From the NCBI GenBank assembly GCA_030693065.1, contig JAUYBL010000020.1, positions 26,246 through 90,245 of the forward strand: 64,000 nt of DNA, in the 5' to 3' direction. Shown one piece after another: positions 54,260 to 64,000 of this stretch. The DNA is from Methylococcaceae bacterium (GTDB taxonomy: Bacteria > Pseudomonadota > Gammaproteobacteria > Methylococcales > Methylomonadaceae). The position numbers and the translations under genes are program-made. The notes beneath the pieces are model-generated. The model was not told the DNA's origin. It saw only the letters and a program-made list of their open reading frames with translations, and made no database searches. Every line of letters starts with the position of its first letter. Within the stretch, counting starts at the first letter, position 1.

Positions 54260-56598
54260 ACAAGACTATCGATCATGCTGAATTGACTGCAGAAAATGAA
54301 ATAAGCATCGTCAACATTAGCCGCCGCGGTTTTCTAAAAGATTTTGCCCTTAGCGGCTTTGTTCTCGCCGCCGGATTGCCTGCGCTGACTTGGGCCGACG
54401 AAACTGCCACGCCCACTGCACAAGATAAGTATGGCGCCGATGCCATGCCGCATGGCTGGGTCGATAATCCGCTGGTGTTTGTTGCGATAGCTGACGACGG
54501 CACGGTTACCATTATTTGCCATCGCTCTGAAATGGGCCAGGGAGTGCGCACCAGTCTGCCGATGGTGGTGGCCGATGAACTGGAGGCCAACTGGTTGCAT
54601 GTTAAGGTCGAGCAAGCGCCGGGTAATGAAGTTCGTTTCGGTAATCAAGACACCGATGGCTCGCGCAGCATGCGCCACTTTTTTATGCCGATGCGCCGCG
54701 TTGGTGCTGCGGCACGGCAAATGCTGGAATCGGCCGCGGCTGCACAATGGCAAGTACCGGTGCATGAAGTCCATGCTGAACTACATCGCGTTATCCATCC
54801 GGCCACTGGTAGGTCGCTTGGTTATGGCGATCTGGCTCAGGCGGCGGCAAAATTGCCGGTACCTGCCCGCGAATCATTACGTTTAAAAACTCCAGCTGAC
54901 TTTCGTTACATCGGCAAGGGCCAAGTCGGGATTTATGATGGACGAGATATTGTCAGAGGCCTTGGCCAATACGGCATCGACACGCGGTTAAAGGACATGC
55001 TTTACGCCGTGGTTGCGCGTCCACCTGTGTTCGGCGGCAAAGTAGCAAGTTACGATGCCAAAGATGCCCTCAAGGTGCCGGGCGTAATTAAAGTGATCGA
55101 ACTGCCAAGCAGCCCGCCACCTGCTGAATTTAATCCGCTTGGCGGCGTCGCAGTGATTGCCAGCAACACTTGGGCAGCCATTCAAGGGCGCAAGGCGTTA
55201 AAGATCGAATGGAACAAAGGCCCACATGGTAATTACGATTCTGTAGTCTACAAAACCGAACTTGAAGCCGCCGCGCGCAAGCCAGGCAAAGTGGTGCGCA
55301 ATGAGAGCGACGTTGAAGCCGCATTGAAAACCGCTGCCAAACGGGTAGAAGCGGAATACTATGCCCCGCATCTGGCGCAAGCGCCGATGGAACCACCCGC
55401 CGCGACAGCGCGTATTGTCAACGGTCATTGTGAAATCTGGGCTTGCACTCAAGCGCCACAACTATCTCACGATCAAGTGGCAAAATGGCTAAAACTGCCT
55501 GCGGAGAAAGTCACTGTCCATGTCACGCTGCTGGGCGGCGGCTTTGGGCGAAAATCTAAACCTGATTACGTAATTGAAGCCGCGCTGTTGTCCAAAGCCA
55601 TGCACGGCAAGCCGGTTAAGGTGACCTGGACGCGCGAAGACGATTTGCATCATTCTTATTTTCACACGGTGTCAGTCGAACGGCTGGAAGCGGGGCTGGA
55701 CGATCAAGGTAAACCGATTGCCTGGTTGCACAGAACCGTAGCACCCACTATCTCGTCCACATTCGGACCAGACAGCAAGCATCAGATGCCGGTCGAATTG
55801 GGCATGGGCGTCATCAATGTGCCTTATGCCATTGCTAATCTGCGCATCGAAAATCCGGAAGCCGAAGCACATACCCGTATTGGCTGGTTTCGATCAGTGT
55901 CTAATATTCCGCACGCCTTCGCGATTCAATCGTTTGTTGCAGAATTGGCCGCTGCGGCAGGACGCGACCATAAAGATTTCTTACTCGAACTGATTGGTCT
56001 ACCGCGCCGCATTGACCCACGCACCCTTGGCGACAACTGGAATCACGGTGAATCGCCTGAGCTTTACCCTATCGATACTGGCCGTCTGCGCCTTGTCACC
56101 GAGACTGTCGCTGACAAGGCTGGCTGGGGGCTTGAACTGCCTAAAGGCCGAGGCTTGGGCATTGCCGCACACTACAGCTTTGTGACTTATATTGCCGTGG
56201 TTGTAGAAGTGGCCGTTAGCGAAGACGGAATTTTGAGTATTCCCTGCATTGATGTCGCCGTGGATTGTGGACCGCAGGTCAATCCTGAACGTATCCGTTC
56301 GCAGATTGAAGGTGCCTGTATTATGGGGGTAAGCCTGGCAACGCTTGGGGAAATAAGCTTCAAGGATGGCGCGGTGGTGCAGGATAATTTCCATCAATAC
56401 CAGCTGACCCGTATGGATGACGCCCCTCGCGAAATCCGAGTGCATCTGCTGCCTACGACCGAGTTCGACACACCGCTCGGCGGCGTGGGCGAACCCGCTG
56501 TGCCGCCCATCGCACCGGCACTATGCAACGCGATTTTTGCAGCGACCGGTCAACGCATCCGGCAGCTACCGATCCGGGAGCAATTGAGAAAAAACTAA
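54256..56598 (+). CDS. Molybdenum-binding subunit of an exported aldehyde/isoquinoline-type dehydrogenase (IorB-like), set 1
   Basis: A 780-residue molybdenum cofactor subunit. It begins with a Tat signal ([13 protein letters not shown]), giving a periplasmic enzyme. Cofactor and active-site motifs include [29 protein letters not shown] and the C-terminal [18 protein letters not shown], whose Glu is the catalytic base of the family. I start at the ATG overlapping the [2Fe-2S] gene stop, behind AAGGAGAGC. The substrate (aldehyde or N-heterocycle) cannot be told. It is a paralogue of the minus-strand enzyme at 58894-61146. Confidence 0.92.
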   Translation: MNKTIDHAELTAENEISIVNISRRGFLKDFALSGFVLAAGLPALTWADETATPTAQDKYGADAMPHGWVDNPLVFVAIADDGTVTIICHRSEMGQGVRTSLPMVVADELEANWLHVKVEQAPGNEVRFGNQDTDGSRSMRHFFMPMRRVGAAARQMLESAAAAQWQVPVHEVHAELHRVIHPATGRSLGYGDLAQAAAKLPVPARESLRLKTPADFRYIGKGQVGIYDGRDIVRGLGQYGIDTRLKDMLYAVVARPPVFGGKVASYDAKDALKVPGVIKVIELPSSPPPAEFNPLGGVAVIASNTWAAIQGRKALKIEWNKGPHGNYDSVVYKTELEAAARKPGKVVRNESDVEAALKTAAKRVEAEYYAPHLAQAPMEPPAATARIVNGHCEIWACTQAPQLSHDQVAKWLKLPAEKVTVHVTLLGGGFGRKSKPDYVIEAALLSKAMHGKPVKVTWTREDDLHHSYFHTVSVERLEAGLDDQGKPIAWLHRTVAPTISSTFGPDSKHQMPVELGMGVINVPYAIANLRIENPEAEAHTRIGWFRSVSNIPHAFAIQSFVAELAAAAGRDHKDFLLELIGLPRRIDPRTLGDNWNHGESPELYPIDTGRLRLVTETVADKAGWGLELPKGRGLGIAAHYSFVTYIAVVVEVAVSEDGILSIPCIDVAVDCGPQVNPERIRSQIEGACIMGVSLATLGEISFKDGAVVQDNFHQYQLTRMDDAPREIRVHLLPTTEFDTPLGGVGEPAVPPIAPALCNAIFAATGQRIRQLPIREQLRKN

Positions 56599-56623
56599 CC
56601 GCTTCGCCTCGGAAATAAGGCAA

Positions 56624-56659
56624 CAAAAAAGCCCGGTAGCTTAACTACCGGGCTTTTTT
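56624..56659. terminator. Bidirectional rho-independent terminator
   Basis: A 9-bp stem GCCCGGTAG / CTACCGGGC with a 5-base loop, flanked by A7 on the left and T6 on the right. It can end both the molybdenum hydroxylase transcript and the convergent lipoprotein transcript. Confidence 0.9.
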
Positions 56660-56680
56660 GTGAGCTAAAGCAAAAATGCT

Positions 56681-56959
56681 TTATTTGCGCATTGATTTGT
56701 TAAATCTTTTGTCCAATTTATTGTTGGCTTCTTTTGATAACTCAGCGGCACGATTAGCGGCAATCTCTGCGGCTTCAGCTTGCGCAGCTGCTGCTGATGC
56801 AGAGGTTTGTGCACTGGCAGCATTTGCTGACGCTTGTTTAACTGAAGCATCCAAACCATCAACTTGCGACTGTAAATTTTCAACATCTGAATTACTTGCG
56901 CACGCCGCAAGCATACTTAAAGCCGCGGTAATCATTGCTAATTTAATTACTTTTTTCAT
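56681..56959 (-). CDS. Lpp/OprI-like alanine-zipper outer-membrane lipoprotein
   Basis: A 92-residue lipoprotein with signal and lipobox MLAAC, followed by a heptad-repeating, alanine-rich helix (SAQTSASAAAAQAEAAEIA), and ending KSMRK. The terminal Lys is the residue that links Lpp to peptidoglycan. It likely forms a trimeric coiled coil connecting outer membrane and cell wall. The ATG behind AGGAAAATA is preferred to an upstream in-frame one. Independent of the neighbouring molybdenum enzymes. Confidence 0.88.
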   Translation of the reverse strand: MKKVIKLAMITAALSMLAACASNSDVENLQSQVDGLDASVKQASANAASAQTSASAAAAQAEAAEIAANRAAELSKEANNKLDKRFNKSMRK

Positions 56960-57133
56960 ATTATTTTCCTGACTCAAAATTAAAAACATGTAGATATTCT
57001 TTAAGGCATCTACGCTAAAAATAGAGGCCCGATGATAAGCAGATTTTTTTTATAAAACTGTCGATTAGCGCCGGAATTTAAGAATATTAAACCTATCTAC
57101 AGTGATGGAGAAAATCAGGCAAGCACTGCACTG

Positions 57134-57730
57134 TTAATATTGATTGATCAAAAGTTCAAAATCTTCAGGTTTATCAATATCTAATTCTGCTTCCAGCAAG
57201 GGAATTTTTAATAATCTGTCTTTAAAATTCAAGATCAAAGGCTTGGCACCTCGATCGCCTTTAAGTTCCAACAAATCCGTAAAAAATTCCGCAGGAAATA
57301 CGACCGGCACCCCTACCGACTGATGATATTCACTGACAGCGATGAGTGTAGGGGCGTGTTGCCAGCCGCTTAACAGGTTTTGAATGTGCTCAGCGTTAAT
57401 TAACGGTTGATCGCACAGCATAATGAGTGCCGCAGCCGCTGATGCGGGTAAGGCTTGCACGCCTGCACGAATTGAAGAGGCCATGCCTTCTTGCCACTGT
57501 GAATTCACAATCGAAGTAACATCACCAAGATCGATAGAAGTTTGTATCAATTCGGCATGCGCGCCTAGCACAACGATAACTCGGTCATGCAAAATTTCGC
57601 GGATGTTGGTAAGGGCATGCGCCAACAACGGGCGATTGTGCCATTCGAGTAATTGCTTGGGATTCCCCATACGGCTGGAACTGCCCGCCGCTAAAATAAT
57701 CGCGTAAACGTTATCGATGGCTACATTCAT
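57134..57730 (-). CDS. mocA: Molybdenum cofactor nucleotidyltransferase (MocA-like)
   Basis: A 198-residue nucleotidyltransferase with the motif LAAGSSSRMGNPKQLL at the N-terminus and LIMLCDQPLI in the middle, as in MocA/MobA proteins. MocA-type proteins attach CMP to molybdopterin for xanthine-oxidase-family enzymes. Overlap of 20 bases with xdhC and position between two such enzymes support that role. Confidence 0.88.
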   Translation of the reverse strand: MNVAIDNVYAIILAAGSSSRMGNPKQLLEWHNRPLLAHALTNIREILHDRVIVVLGAHAELIQTSIDLGDVTSIVNSQWQEGMASSIRAGVQALPASAAAALIMLCDQPLINAEHIQNLLSGWQHAPTLIAVSEYHQSVGVPVVFPAEFFTDLLELKGDRGAKPLILNFKDRLLKIPLLEAELDIDKPEDFELLINQY

Positions 57731-58832
57731 GTAATTCTTCTGCAGCTTTAATAGCCAATTGCTGTCCGCTACGTCTATTCAGTTGGGCATGTATGCCAGC
57801 CATAATCGATAGCGCAATTTCTTCCGGCGTTTCTGCGCCAATATCCAGACCAACCGGCCCAAACACCCGCTCAGCAATTAGGGCAGCATCATTGCCCAGA
57901 CTGTGCAATAAGCGATCTTTGCGATGCGCTGGCCCCAATAGGCCAATAAAGGGAATATCACAGCTTGTGACCGCTTTTAAGTAGCGCGCGTCGTATTCAA
58001 TGTTATGGGTCATTAACACTAGAGCGTTAAATTGATCCAATTCGAGTTTATCGTCGATGTCTTCCGGCATTAAATGCAACAGCTGGTCAACCTGCGGGAA
58101 GCGTTCTTTTTTAATATGGCCGGGACGGTAATCAACCACCGTGATTCGCCAGCCCAGAGCCTTGGCCGATTGAACCAGAGGAATAGCATCGGTACCTGCT
58201 CCAAATACCAGCAAGCGCAGCGGCGGTTGTAGCGGATCGTAAAATGCCGTAATTTCTTGGTCGTTGATGAGATGCGATTCGATGCGTGGTTTTTGTTGCA
58301 ATACTGTTTGTAACGCCGAGGTGGTAAACGGAAAAGGTGCTGAAGTTAACAACTGCTGATTACTACCAGCAATTACAGGCAAAAACAGGCTGCGCCCGGA
58401 CGGAAAATCAGCATGTCCAGATTCAAAAACGGTGATCAGAACCCCAGATTGATTAGCGTCAGCGGCATCGGCAATGATATTCAAAGGACTAAAATCCTCC
58501 TCTGCTTTTAACAATTGCAATAATACTTTCACGGCACCGTTACAACCTAGCCCTAGCCCCCAGATAACATCATCTGGGGAGCGCATATCGTAAAACACGG
58601 TTTTGGCTGCTTCAGTCTCGAAAACCGACCGCGCCTGCTCAACCAAATCTCTCTCGAAACAACCGCCACCCAACAAACCGATCAATTCATCTTTGTTGCT
58701 TATCAACATGCGCGCACCGGCTTTTTGATACGTCGAACCAAAGGTTTCGATGATGGTTGCCAGGACGCAATTTTCATTTTGCTGACTCAGTCGCCGGTAA
58801 GCCTCGACCAAGTGATTAATTTTATTTGCCAT
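57711..58832 (-). CDS. xdhC: XdhC-family molybdenum cofactor insertion chaperone
   Basis: A 373-residue protein of the XdhC/CoxI family. The N-terminal part carries the family region VLATIIETFGSTYQKAGARM and LLGGGCFE; the C-terminal Rossmann domain has FGAGTDAIPLVQSAKALGW. XdhC binds the molybdenum cofactor, helps its sulphuration and delivers it to the apo-enzyme. It is followed by mocA and preceded by the set 2 enzyme on the same strand, giving one operon [2Fe-2S]-Mo subunit-xdhC-mocA. Confidence 0.92.
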   Translation of the reverse strand: MANKINHLVEAYRRLSQQNENCVLATIIETFGSTYQKAGARMLISNKDELIGLLGGGCFERDLVEQARSVFETEAAKTVFYDMRSPDDVIWGLGLGCNGAVKVLLQLLKAEEDFSPLNIIADAADANQSGVLITVFESGHADFPSGRSLFLPVIAGSNQQLLTSAPFPFTTSALQTVLQQKPRIESHLINDQEITAFYDPLQPPLRLLVFGAGTDAIPLVQSAKALGWRITVVDYRPGHIKKERFPQVDQLLHLMPEDIDDKLELDQFNALVLMTHNIEYDARYLKAVTSCDIPFIGLLGPAHRKDRLLHSLGNDAALIAERVFGPVGLDIGAETPEEIALSIMAGIHAQLNRRSGQQLAIKAAEELHECSHR

Positions 58833-58893
58833 AGTTTACATTGTGTGTCGTGACGATTTGCTAAATGCTCATTTTTATCCGTCATTTTACATG

Positions 58894-61146
58894 CTAAGTC
58901 CAGCTCAAATCAGTCCGTAACAACGGCAGCTGCCTTACACGTATCCCAGTCGCAGCAAAAATCGCGTTACACACGGCTGGTGCTAGCGGCGGCAATGCGG
59001 GTTCGCCCAAGCCCGTCACCGGATTATCTGTCTTCAGAAAATGCACATCCACCTGCGTTGGCGCTTCATTGATACGTATCATCGGATAATCGCCGAAATT
59101 GCTCTGTACAATGCGGCCTTTATCAATGTTCAATTCTTGAAATGTTAGCGCACCCAAGCCATCAACCACCGAACCTTGCACCTGATTTTCCGCACCGCTT
59201 AAATTTACGATTTGCGCACCGATATCTGTCGAGACGACAACCCGATCAACTTTGAGTTTGCCGTCCTTAGATACAGTAACCTCGGCAACTTGGGCAATGT
59301 AGCCACGATGACTGAAATGGAAAGCGATCCCTTGGCCTTGACCGCGCGGTAGCTTTTTCTTGCCCCACTCGGCCTTTTCAGCGACATGTTGCAGCACATG
59401 TTTCATGCGGTTGACATCATAAGGAATGCCTTGCTCGCCAGTACCGGGAACAAAGCCTTTATCGCCGAGAATTTCCAGGCGGAATTCAAGCGGATCACGA
59501 CCTGCGGCATGCGCCAGTTCATCGATAAAACTATGAAACACCCAAGCCAGCACGTTGCTGCGCGGGGCGCGCCAAGGTCCCATCGGAATATTGCACTCCA
59601 GAGGCGTTTGCTCCAGTAGGCAATTTTCGACCCAACGACCGGGAAACTCATCACCCGACAGATTGGCACCGCTACCTAACTCCAGCTTGGTTTTGCCATC
59701 TTTGGTAATTTTGTTGGCAAAGGTCACGAAATGGTTATGCCAGGCGATCAATTTGCCTTTGTCATCAAGGCCGCCGCGCAAGAAATGGAAGCCGCCCGCC
59801 CGGTAATGATCATGCTGAAGATCATCTTCGCGCGTCCAGGTCAATTTAACCGGCGTTTTAAGTCGTTGAGCAATGGCGGCGGCTTCGACAATATAATCGG
59901 GAATCAGACGTCTTCCAAAGCCACCACCGCTGCGGGTAATGTGCAGGGTGATTTTATCTTTAGGGATGCCAAGAGTTTCTGTAATTACTTTTTGACCGGC
60001 TTCCGGATTTTGTGTGGGCGCCCAAAGCTCAATTGCTCCGTTTTTATACCAAGCAGTGCAATTTTGCGGTTCAATACTGGCATGGGAAATAAAAGGATAG
60101 CTATACGCTGCTTCTACCTTTTTTGCAGCTCCGGCAAGTGCCGCTTTAACATCGCCGTCGTTACGGAGAATATCGGTGCCGGTCTGGCTTGATAGTTCCC
60201 TTGCTTTGGCCGAAAAACCCGACCAGCTTTGGGTTGCCGCCTGACCTTCATCCCAAATAACTTCAAGTTGTTTACGCGCGCTAAATGCCGACCACGTCGA
60301 GTCGGCGACGATAGCGACGCCCGGCAATAGGCCTTTAAGATCGGCGCCACCTTCGATAACAAAAGCATGCTTCACGCCGGGCAGCGATTTGATTTTATCC
60401 AGATTGGCACTAATTACCTTACTCCCGAAAACCGGCGATTTTTCGTACACCGCATAAAGTAATCCAGGTAGTTTTACGTCAATACCGAACAACGGTTTGC
60501 CGGTGGCCACACTGGGATTATCGACACCGCCAATGCGGGTGCCCAAAAGTTTGTAATCTTTTGCAGCTTTTAATTGCACGGAATCAGGCATGGGAACCGG
60601 CAAGGACGCTGCTTTTTCGGCTAACTGCCCGTAACCAAGTTTTCTCCCGGAGACTGAATGATGCACCGCGCTGTCGTGCGCGAGGAGTTCAGCGACAGGC
60701 GCTTGCCAAATCTCTGCTGCTGCTTGAATTAACATGGTGCGAGCCGTTGCGCCGAGCCGATGAAATTCTTCATAATTGGTTGGCGTTGATCGCGAACCTC
60801 CGGCGCTTTGGCTGCCGTAAATCGGATCAAGATCACCCTGAACGATGACTACGTCCTTCCAGCTAACTTCCAATTCTTCAGCAATTACCATTGGCAATGA
60901 GGTTTTTATGCCTTGACCAATTTCGGGTTGCTTACTGATCAGTGTGACAATCCCGTTTGAGTCAATGCGAATAAAGGCATTGGGTTTAAATGCACTGGCC
61001 TCTGAAATTGCAGACGGTTTAGCTACCCGTTTGGCCGCGCTGTTTGCCGGGTCGAAATAAAAACCCAGCACTAGCCCGCCACCAGCCAACGCAGATTTGC
61101 GCAAAAAATCGCGACGGCTGGTATTTTCAATCTTATCTATGCTCAT
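58894..61146 (-). CDS. Molybdenum-binding subunit of an exported aldehyde/isoquinoline-type dehydrogenase (IorB-like), set 2
   Basis: A 750-residue paralogue of the set 1 enzyme. Tat signal [16 protein letters not shown] at residues 10-25; cofactor and active-site motifs [29 protein letters not shown] and [18 protein letters not shown] (catalytic Glu). Its ATG overlaps the [2Fe-2S] gene stop. The two sets are clearly diverged in the substrate-channel regions, so different substrates are likely. Directly followed by xdhC and mocA. Confidence 0.92.
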   Translation of the reverse strand: MSIDKIENTSRRDFLRKSALAGGGLVLGFYFDPANSAAKRVAKPSAISEASAFKPNAFIRIDSNGIVTLISKQPEIGQGIKTSLPMVIAEELEVSWKDVVIVQGDLDPIYGSQSAGGSRSTPTNYEEFHRLGATARTMLIQAAAEIWQAPVAELLAHDSAVHHSVSGRKLGYGQLAEKAASLPVPMPDSVQLKAAKDYKLLGTRIGGVDNPSVATGKPLFGIDVKLPGLLYAVYEKSPVFGSKVISANLDKIKSLPGVKHAFVIEGGADLKGLLPGVAIVADSTWSAFSARKQLEVIWDEGQAATQSWSGFSAKARELSSQTGTDILRNDGDVKAALAGAAKKVEAAYSYPFISHASIEPQNCTAWYKNGAIELWAPTQNPEAGQKVITETLGIPKDKITLHITRSGGGFGRRLIPDYIVEAAAIAQRLKTPVKLTWTREDDLQHDHYRAGGFHFLRGGLDDKGKLIAWHNHFVTFANKITKDGKTKLELGSGANLSGDEFPGRWVENCLLEQTPLECNIPMGPWRAPRSNVLAWVFHSFIDELAHAAGRDPLEFRLEILGDKGFVPGTGEQGIPYDVNRMKHVLQHVAEKAEWGKKKLPRGQGQGIAFHFSHRGYIAQVAEVTVSKDGKLKVDRVVVSTDIGAQIVNLSGAENQVQGSVVDGLGALTFQELNIDKGRIVQSNFGDYPMIRINEAPTQVDVHFLKTDNPVTGLGEPALPPLAPAVCNAIFAATGIRVRQLPLLRTDLSWT

Positions 61147-61616
61147 GCTGACTCCTTACCGGCAATTTCTGCCGCACGATGAATACCCGCGCGTATTCGA
61201 AGATACGTGCCGCAGCGGCAAAGATTTCCGGCCAGAGCTACGTCAATTTCATCGTCTGTAGGACGTGGATTTTTTTTCAACAGCGCGGCGGCAGTCATAA
61301 TTTGCCCCGCCTGACAGTAACCACATTGCGGCACATCAAGTTCTTGCCAAACCTTTTGCAAAGGATGCTCGCCGTGCGGATGCAGCCCTTCTATCGTAGT
61401 TATCTGGCTTTTACCTACCTTTGAAATTTGGATCTGACAGGCTCGGCTCGATTGGCCGTCAATATGTACTGTACAGGCGCCACATTGACCAATGCCGCAG
61501 CCAAATTTAGTACCAACTAAATTCAGACTATCTCTAAGTACCCATAACAAAGGAGTATCAGCGGCAACATCTACTGATTTCTGTTCACCGTTTATAGTAA
61601 GTTTATATTTGGTCAT
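61143..61616 (-). CDS. [2Fe-2S] subunit of a molybdenum hydroxylase (IorA-like), set 2
   Basis: A 157-residue iron-sulphur subunit with clusters in [12 protein letters not shown] and CGYCQAGQ ... CRCGTYLR. It is the first gene of the set 2 operon and overlaps the Mo-subunit start by four bases. No signal peptide; export presumably in complex with the Tat-bearing subunit. Confidence 0.93.
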   Translation of the reverse strand: MTKYKLTINGEQKSVDVAADTPLLWVLRDSLNLVGTKFGCGIGQCGACTVHIDGQSSRACQIQISKVGKSQITTIEGLHPHGEHPLQKVWQELDVPQCGYCQAGQIMTAAALLKKNPRPTDDEIDVALAGNLCRCGTYLRIRAGIHRAAEIAGKESA

Positions 61617-62243
61617 GGAATGGAATCTCGTGGGTAATAATTAGCGTGCTTATCAGCGATCAAATTTATGTTACTGGTATTTTGTTAATTCATTACCAAG
61701 CAATGAATTAACATGTACAGATATTAAATTGTGCCTTTAGAAATACAAAGTTTGGAACCAGCCTTGATTAAAGCAAATTTCATACCGGATAAAACAACGC
61801 ATTAAAACTGGCATTAAAAACAAATAACCAATTGAATTTAAATAACATTTAAATTGTCTGTCACTAGATTGGCATTATCGTTAACTGTTGCTATAGATGC
61901 ACGATGTGCTGACCCATCAACAGCATCTGTTGATATAGAAGCAATAAACATGAACCCAAAAAAACTTTATGTGCGTTTTTGACCTCAATATAAAAGTGCT
62001 ATGAATTGAAATTTCTCATTGGCCTTATCATTTAACTAAGCGATATGTGCCTATACACATCAAATCTACTGTGAATAAATTATTAACAAGCCAGCTATAA
62101 CCAATACTCATAAACAAAGCTATTCACAAAGCCGATACCGTTTATCGAATTAAAGACCTTGGTGCTCATCAGTTAAAAGGTTCCCTACATAAAAACTTAC
62201 CTGTAAAATCAACTAATTTACTTATAGTTAACAGGGCGCAGTC
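61617..62243. other. Gene-free interval between two divergent genes
   Basis: About 630 AT-rich bases with no plausible coding frame. The only structure I see is a small inverted repeat, ATCAACAG-CAT-CTGTTGAT at 61916-61934, which could be a regulator site. Promoters for both flanking genes must lie here, but none is convincing by eye. Confidence 0.4.
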
Positions 62244-62960
62244 ATGGGTAGAGCTTATCAAAATCGCAAAGTTTCAATGGCCAAAACATCCGATGCCAAG
62301 GCAAAGGTATACAGTAAATATGGTCGTGAAATTTATGTTTGCGCAAAATCGGGCGGCGTCGATCCATCCGGCAATTTAGCATTACGCGGGCTAATTGATC
62401 GTGCCAAAAAAGACCAAGTACCCAGCCATGTTATTGACAAAGCACTCGACAAAGCTAAAGGCGGCGGTGGTGAAGATTTCTCCCCGGCACGTTATGAAGG
62501 CTTTGGCCCAGGTGGTTGCATGGTCATAGTCGACTGCTTAACCGACAATCCTAACCGTACATTTGGCGATGTCCGTCAATGTTTTACCAAAACAAAATGC
62601 AAAATTGGCACTCAAGGGGTTGTTAGCCACATGTTTGACCATGCCGCCATCTTGGCATTTAAAAATAACGATGAAGATGCCGTTCTTGAAGCTTTATTAA
62701 CAGCAGATGTAGATGTTAGTGATATTGAAAGCGATGAGGGGCAAATCACTGTCTTCACGCCCCAAGCCGACTACTTTAAGGCCAAGCAGGCTTTAATGGA
62801 TTCGTTCGGCGATGTTGATTTTGAAGTAGACGAAATTCAATTTATACCCAAAAGCGTCACCGCTATTAGAGGCGATGATTTAGTGATGTTTGATAAGTTT
62901 TTAGAAATGTTAAATGATTTAGACGATGTACAAAATGTCTACCATGATGCCGAATTTTGA
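62244..62960 (+). CDS. YebC/PmpR-family protein
   Basis: A 238-residue YebC-family protein, recognised from [35 protein letters not shown] and the three-domain length of ~240. Members have been described as transcription regulators and more recently as ribosome-associated factors easing proline stalling. The N-terminus (MGRAYQNR instead of MAGHSKW) marks it as the YeeN-like subgroup rather than the main YebC. Single gene. Confidence 0.9.
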   Translation: MGRAYQNRKVSMAKTSDAKAKVYSKYGREIYVCAKSGGVDPSGNLALRGLIDRAKKDQVPSHVIDKALDKAKGGGGEDFSPARYEGFGPGGCMVIVDCLTDNPNRTFGDVRQCFTKTKCKIGTQGVVSHMFDHAAILAFKNNDEDAVLEALLTADVDVSDIESDEGQITVFTPQADYFKAKQALMDSFGDVDFEVDEIQFIPKSVTAIRGDDLVMFDKFLEMLNDLDDVQNVYHDAEF

Positions 62961-62963
62961 TGA

Positions 62964-63123
62964 CAAGGGAAGCGCTGAATAAACCGCATTGTAGCCACAC
63001 TTGCCAGACAAGCTGATTTTTTTTGAAAATATCTGCTTGAAAACGCCCAATTATGAGGATTTTTTAATCGTTTTTCCCAGCATGTCAATCACCATCGAAT
63101 ATTTTTCAGGTAAAAGCTTAGGG
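62964..63123. other. Non-coding stretch with an insertion-sequence-end-like motif
   Basis: Directly after the YebC-family gene, GGGAAGCGCTGAATAAA resembles outer ends of some insertion sequences. No matching partner end is seen within the window, so the identification is tentative. Confidence 0.2.
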
Positions 63124-63300
63124 TTATTGATTTTCATCCACCTTTTTTCGCTGTTTAAATCGATAAGAATCATTGCCGGTTTCCAAAATGTCGCGGTGAT
63201 GGGTAATTCGATTTAATAAGGCAGTGGTCATTTTCACATTTCCGAATGCCCATACCCATTCAACAAAGTTAAGATTGGCGGCAATGAGCAGTCTCGTTTT
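63124..63300 (-). pseudogene. 3' remnant of an IS21-family istB gene
   Basis: On the minus strand about 58 codons read LLIAANLNFVEWVWAFGN, then VKMTTALLNRITHHRDILE and TGNDSYRFKQRK before a stop. This is the C-terminus of IstB, the ATPase helper of IS21 transposition. The Walker motifs and the istA partner are absent. It is therefore debris of a lost element. Confidence 0.75.
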
Positions 63301-63851
63301 TTCATAAAGATGACCTCCACTTTAAAGTAAAACCTTAGGAAGTGGGCGGCCATCGCACGACCAAGACGATTGCCCCGAAGGGCTGCAGACGCATGACTTT
63401 CATACACTGGCAAAAAATAAACCGCATGCAAGTACAAGTATTCTCTTAACGGGCATACCTGACCAAATGGCAGGCAAGAGCACTCACGACATAGCAACGG
63501 CCTTAGGCATTAATGACATCGCGTATATAATTGGGCACTATGTTTTACCACCGCTGGGCTCAATAATCTAAAGAAGAAATCCTTGCGCACTGGCGCCAAC
63601 GAAACCTACCGGAACAATAAAACCCAATTCAACGACGTGGTGCTTAGCTTGCAAGCCTAACGCTCAGGCGGGCGGATCACAGGACAGTATAAGTTCGGAC
63701 CTTACGGGCAGAGAAGTTTCAGGTCTGCTGTTACTTTAACAGCATTATTACCTTAGCCCACTTGGGTCTCGTCTTGATCATGGTGCGCTTCATGATCCAA
63801 AACAAGGAAAAGTTCTACCTAAATCCTGCAATCACTAAAAAGTGTGTAACT
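63301..63851. other. Degenerate, apparently non-coding stretch
   Basis: No frame here looks like a functional gene on either strand; short open stretches lack family signatures. One small hairpin, GCTGTTA-CTT-TAACAGC near 63731, is visible. Given the istB remnant on one side and the IS30-like end on the other, it is probably transposon debris. Confidence 0.4.
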
Positions 63852-63871
63852 TGAATTCAAGTAATAAATGC
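63852..63871. mobile_element. Isolated IS30-like end
   Basis: TGAATTCAAGTAATAAATGC matches the left end of the IS30 element at 22989-23008 (TGAATTCAAGTAATAAGTGC) at 19 of 20 bases. No transposase lies beside it within the window. Confidence 0.5.
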
Positions 63872-63899
63872 CCACCGAGCGGTTATGCAGCGCGGTGGG
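63871..63899 (-). terminator. Terminator-like hairpin
   Basis: CCCACCG (63871-63877) pairs with CGGTGGG (63893-63899); on the minus strand it is followed by CATTTATTA. It would end the partial minus-strand gene beyond it. Confidence 0.4.
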
Positions 63900-63943
63900 T
63901 GCGTTTAGTTTTCCCACAGACTGGGTTGTTGGGGCCTATCGAG

Positions 63944-64000
63944 TTACTTAGCTTTTGTTTCGGTCGACGCAGTTGGCGTGTCGGTCCCCTTGCCTGGGTC
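63944..64000 (-). CDS. Partial hypothetical protein, C-terminal end only
   Basis: The last 18 codons of a minus-strand frame (DPGKGTDTPTASTETKAK, stop) run off the window edge. The low-complexity Thr/Lys tail and the hairpin just downstream make it plausible as the end of a real gene, but nothing can be said about its function. Confidence 0.25.
   Translation of the reverse strand, partial: DPGKGTDTPTASTETKAK

Noticed and set aside
61870..61892. TGGCAT ... GTTGCT upstream of the YebC-family gene, resembling a sigma-54 promoter
   Set aside because: The GG and GC are seventeen bases apart instead of ten, so it cannot be a -24/-12 element.
63474..63570. Short plus-strand frame MAGKSTHDIATALGIND in the terminal debris, considered as an integrase fragment
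   Set aside because: It lacks the R-H-R-Y residues and is too short to assign.

Overview
The window looks like a chromosomal segment of a gammaproteobacterium at roughly 45-50% G+C. The topoisomerase IV genes, the exported molybdenum hydroxylases, the haem-barrel cytochrome and the fatty-acid modification cluster would fit a type I methanotroph (Methylococcales). That placement is an inference: no methane oxidation gene, rRNA or tRNA is present to fix the taxon.

Layout. 1-6.3 kb: parC and parE on the minus strand, separated by a thioesterase, an unknown membrane protein and decayed toxin-antitoxin material (a PIN-toxin tail and a truncated Doc toxin with its antitoxin). 6.5-8.4 kb: an asparagine-synthetase-like enzyme that has lost its glutaminase cysteine. 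9.0-14.3 kb: a cytochrome pair on the minus strand, a divergent Mg2+-type P-ATPase and a stump of an F1-ATPase beta gene. 14.3-23 kb: an NtrC-type two-component system divergent from a czcBAC-like heavy-metal efflux operon, followed by a complete IS30-family element. 24-28.4 kb: hybrid histidine kinase, OFA-family transporter, HAD hydrolase. 28.5-33.3 kb: candidate small RNA, an Mla-type lipid transport operon, DUF455 and VanZ proteins. 33.3-42.2 kb: an EAL-domain remnant, glutathione peroxidase, a MITE-like repeat, and a tightly overlapped lipid operon (SDR, desaturase, flavoprotein, DUF1365, Cfa, DUF2878, DUF1295, and a second Cfa-like gene broken by an amber codon). 42.2-53.3 kb: a minus-strand block with a SulP transporter, DabA and DabB (inorganic carbon uptake), an outer-membrane-like protein, two repeat-built membrane proteins and a second NtrC-type two-component system. 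53.8-61.6 kb: two paralogous exported molybdenum hydroxylases facing each other across their maturation genes (mocA-like, xdhC). 62.2-64 kb: a YebC-family protein and insertion-sequence debris.

The most notable signal is regulatory. The 14-mer GGTTCATATCAACC and its relatives occur upstream of both the haem-barrel cytochrome gene and the sulP-dabA-dabB genes. In each case two sites start 23 bp apart and lie about 80-90 bp upstream of a good sigma-54 (-24/-12) promoter. This suggests that one enhancer-binding regulator co-controls a cytochrome module and inorganic carbon uptake; the NtrC-type pair at the far end of the dab block is the natural candidate. A third sigma-54-like promoter precedes the czc operon, next to the other NtrC-type pair.
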